Part shown: piece after piece, positions 61,902 through 64,000 of the stretch | Numbering within the stretch: the stretch's first letter is position 1 | Layout of the letters: the number at the start of each line of letters is the position of its first letter | From: Agrocybe praecox | Lineage: Eukaryota > Basidiomycota > Agaricomycetes > Agaricales > Agrocybaceae | Length of the DNA stretch: 64,000 nt | Direction: 5' to 3' | NCBI GenBank assembly: GCA_964017145.1 | Contig: OZ024842.1 | Location: 1,488,001 to 1,552,000 of the forward strand | Notes under the pieces: generated by a model | Databases searched by the model: none | Told to the model about the DNA's origin: nothing | The model's input: only the letters and a program-made list of their open reading frames with translations | Position numbers and translations under genes: made by a program

Positions 61902-62337
61902 GCTTCAAGCGCTAAAGCGAACTATCCATTCACGGTCTTTTGCATATATATGCTCGTTTCTGCTGGGAGAACGTATGAGCAAGAGGCGGGGAACGAATGC
62001 GACCGCCGATCGTGCAGTTATGAAGGATGTTGTACAGAGAAAAGGGAGAGGAATAATTTGACATGTAGTTCGCGCGACGGCGCATAATATGTCGTGTTCG
62101 GTGGCCGATTTATGCGGGCAACCACTTATTTTGCATGCTAAAAAGTCAAATTTGAAAACGAATACATATTCGAAGGGCAATAGGTGACAAATTTAAATCC
62201 TCTTACACAGCCTAATCCTTGGCTTCTGACTTAATCAATGTTGCCGCCAGTCCGTCACGACATTTGGTGTAAAAAGTGATTACGAACGTCGACTCATAGC
62301 ATAGGTACAATCAAGGGGCGTCCAACTATGGAGGGCA
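61902..62337. other. Intergenic, upstream of the rhodopsin-domain gene
   Basis: No gene or repeat seen; the promoter of the rhodopsin-domain gene should lie here. Confidence 0.4.
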
Positions 62338-62341
62338 TTGA

Positions 62342-63708
62342 ACCCACTGGGAGATAACGTCCCACGAGAATGATGGGATAATTGTGATGCGTAGGCAACC
62401 TATTATGGACAGTCGGTACGTCGGTACGATGAGTAATCTGTAATTAGTCACGGCCATACGTCATTTTCCGCATATAACATACCACTGGCGAATCTGTAAA
62501 TTTGCGCGCCTTTCTGCACCCTCAAACTACAGTGACTACACCATGCTTTGCAAAAATGGACTTGGGAAATATATGCAGCACACTCAAGCATTACCCGCTT
62601 CTTCTTCGTCTCAAATACATGACAATTTCTCAATTTCTCCGTTACTCGTCTTTTGCTCGGGGTCAGATAGAGGCTGAAACTGTCAATGTTCATTTTCCTC
62701 CGGACCTAATCTCGCTCAGGCTACAAAAGATACTAGCATCATGCATCGATGAGGATATCAACATAATTCCACAACTATGGTCAGCTTTTTAAGGACGAAG
62801 TCTGGCACTCAATGGTACCACCACCACTCGACTACCATCACTTACCCGTGGTCACGAAACGACGCCAAACAATGGCGTAACACTGTCCGAACAACTCCAG
62901 GTCACCATAGGTCAAAATGTTGAAGGAAAAGCAACGAACCGACGACGTAAATCATCCATAACGTCGTGCAGACGACACCAGACCATTAGGTGTCGAAAGG
63001 TCAATGGAAATTCGAAGAAACCGTCCCAAACGACGGCGTACAAACAACAAGAAACGACGACGTAATGTCGTCCGAACGATACCAGACCGTTGCAGGCCAA
63101 AAAGTCGACGGAACGATGGCAAACAACACAAAAAACAACGACGTAACGTCGTTCGAACAAGGCAAGACCACTGCCGGATGAAAAGTCGACGCAACGATGG
63201 GAAAACAACAACGTTGGCAAGCTGCAACGTTGTCCGCACGATACCAGACCACTGCAGGCCAAAAAATCGACGGAACGATGGCAAACAACAGCATTAGTGA
63301 GCTGTAACCTGTCATCCAAACGATGCTTGATAACCGCAGGTCAAGAACTCGACGGACATTCGACGAAACGACGTGGACTTTGATAAGGCTTTGATGCCAA
63401 ACGACGGCGCAACGCTGTCTGCACGAACACGGCGTTAGAAACGACGCCACCAGACTGTTAGGCGTCGACAGGTTGACAATTCTCGGCCGCGATAGACGCT
63501 CGCTCGTAATCATCTTCCGTCTTCATGTATATTGACCATGTTTCAATGAAATCATTAATAATTGTGATTTGGAATTAAGGAGAAGTCGGATGCATGACCC
63601 AATGCCACGCCCGCCAATGCTTGTGATCCCGCCCTTTGTTTGGTCCCAAAGGCTTCGGCACAGTCGGGTTATCCCATCATTCTCGTGGGACGTTATCTCC
63701 CAGTGGGT
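62342..63708. mobile_element. 1,367-bp non-autonomous TIR element with internal tandem array
   Basis: Two perfect 40-bp inverted copies bound the stretch: 62342-62381 (ACCCACTGGGAGATAACGTC..) and 63669-63708. Directly outside them lie TTGA (62338-62341) and TTGA (63709-63712), a 4-bp target-site duplication. No transposase is encoded; the interior holds a degenerate tandem array. The set of features is that of a DNA transposon derivative. The superfamily is open: 4-bp duplications occur in several superfamilies, and the TIR contains CACTG one base pair in from CC. Confidence 0.82.
62860..63480. repeat. Degenerate tandem array, period about 81-84 bp
   Basis: Six to seven copies of a unit containing ACGATACCAGACC, GCAGGCCAAAAAGTCGACGG and AACGATGGCAAACAACA. 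Successive units start near 62894, 62977, 63081, 63162, 63243 and 63325, so spacing is 81-83 bp with one 104-bp step. Each unit contains palindromic cores such as ACGACGT..ACGTCGT. Open frames on both strands here are a by-product of a period close to a multiple of three; I do not call them genes. Confidence 0.7.
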
Positions 63709-63930
63709 TTGAACTCTTGCAACTATCCCCACCTCCCTTCCTTTAATGGCTTACAGGGTCCTAGCATATGTAAGCGAGTTTAGTTCATATCGGGAAGGTC
63801 ACAAATTATAAATAGGTTTATAGCTCTTCAATGTACCAAGCGCGTTATCAGTGGGGTTGACCCAAGGGGCTTCCACCGGAAGATTCTGTGACATTACAGC
63901 CGGTTTCATAACGATATGCTAGGCTCGTGA

Positions 63931-63999
63931 CCAGCCGTTATCTGTCAAACTCCGCTACATGCCGAAGGTCAGCCGCGAGCATCTCCAGATAACGGCTGG
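63931..63999. repeat. Inverted repeat at the window edge
   Basis: CCAGCCGTTATCTG at 63931-63944 and its exact inverse at 63986-63999, 41 bp apart. A possible hairpin or the end of another element continuing outside the window. Confidence 0.55.
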
Positions 64000-64000
64000 G

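Noticed and set aside
62912..63513. Overlapping open frames of up to 170 codons on both strands
   Set aside because: All lie in the tandem array and follow from its period; the predicted proteins are repetitive and basic or Cys/Arg-rich without a fold.

Overview
The window is nuclear DNA of a filamentous basidiomycete, most likely a mushroom-forming agaricomycete. Nearly every gene is cut by many introns of about 48-70 nt with GT..AG ends and CTNAC-like branch sites. Gene families that are common in agaricomycetes recur: DUF6533-type membrane proteins, Zn2Cys6 regulators, and a WW/MyTH4/RhoGAP protein. There are no prokaryotic operon signals, no CRISPR array and no rRNA. All gene models are hand-spliced from the sequence, so exon joins are inferences, strongest where a conserved motif runs across the junction.

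Layout. 1-2.7 kb: no secure gene, only an unresolved minus-strand coding-like tract. 2.7-6 kb: an HDHD5/CECR5-like HAD protein and a DUF218 membrane protein (+). 6.3-14.9 kb: a minus-strand block with a DUF6533 membrane protein, a Zn2Cys6 factor that appears truncated, an SLC35C2/Ymd8-like transporter and Mediator subunit MED31. 15.2-21.7 kb (+): a UCH37-type deubiquitinase, a 6-phosphogluconate-dehydrogenase-like protein and a large WW-MyTH4-RhoGAP protein. 21.9-26.4 kb (-): an Mtf2-like mitochondrial protein, a secreted GH18 chitinase with a probable GPI tail and a CoA-binding-fold protein. 26.8-32.4 kb: a repeat-bearing coiled-coil protein, the Spp2/GPKOW splicing factor (-) and a second DUF6533 protein. 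33.8-38.2 kb: a C2H2 zinc-finger protein, the ISA2-type Fe-S assembly protein and acireductone dioxygenase (-). 40-43.4 kb (-): a Rho2-like GTPase, a secreted START-fold protein and the meiotic factor HOP2. 43.6-57.3 kb (+): a LEU5-type mitochondrial CoA carrier, a full-length Zn2Cys6 regulator, an ankyrin-repeat protein, a small unknown protein and the peroxisomal AAA ATPase PEX1. 57.4-61.9 kb (-): a group II PLP decarboxylase and a rhodopsin-like membrane protein. 59.8-64 kb also carries structures that look like transposable elements.

The genes are mostly unrelated housekeeping functions: mitochondrial (HDHD5-like, Mtf2-like, ISA2, LEU5), nuclear (MED31, Spp2, HOP2, transcription factors), peroxisomal (PEX1) and cell surface or signalling (chitinase, RhoGAP, Rho GTPase, 7TM-like proteins). 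I see no biosynthetic or defence cluster.

The most unusual observations are a 7-nt microexon in the Rho gene; three introns that appear to start with GC; a 1,367-bp element with perfect 40-bp terminal inverted repeats, a TTGA target-site duplication and an internal array with a period of about 81 bp; a 369-bp MITE-like element with 42-bp inverted repeats; and a tRNA-headed SINE candidate.
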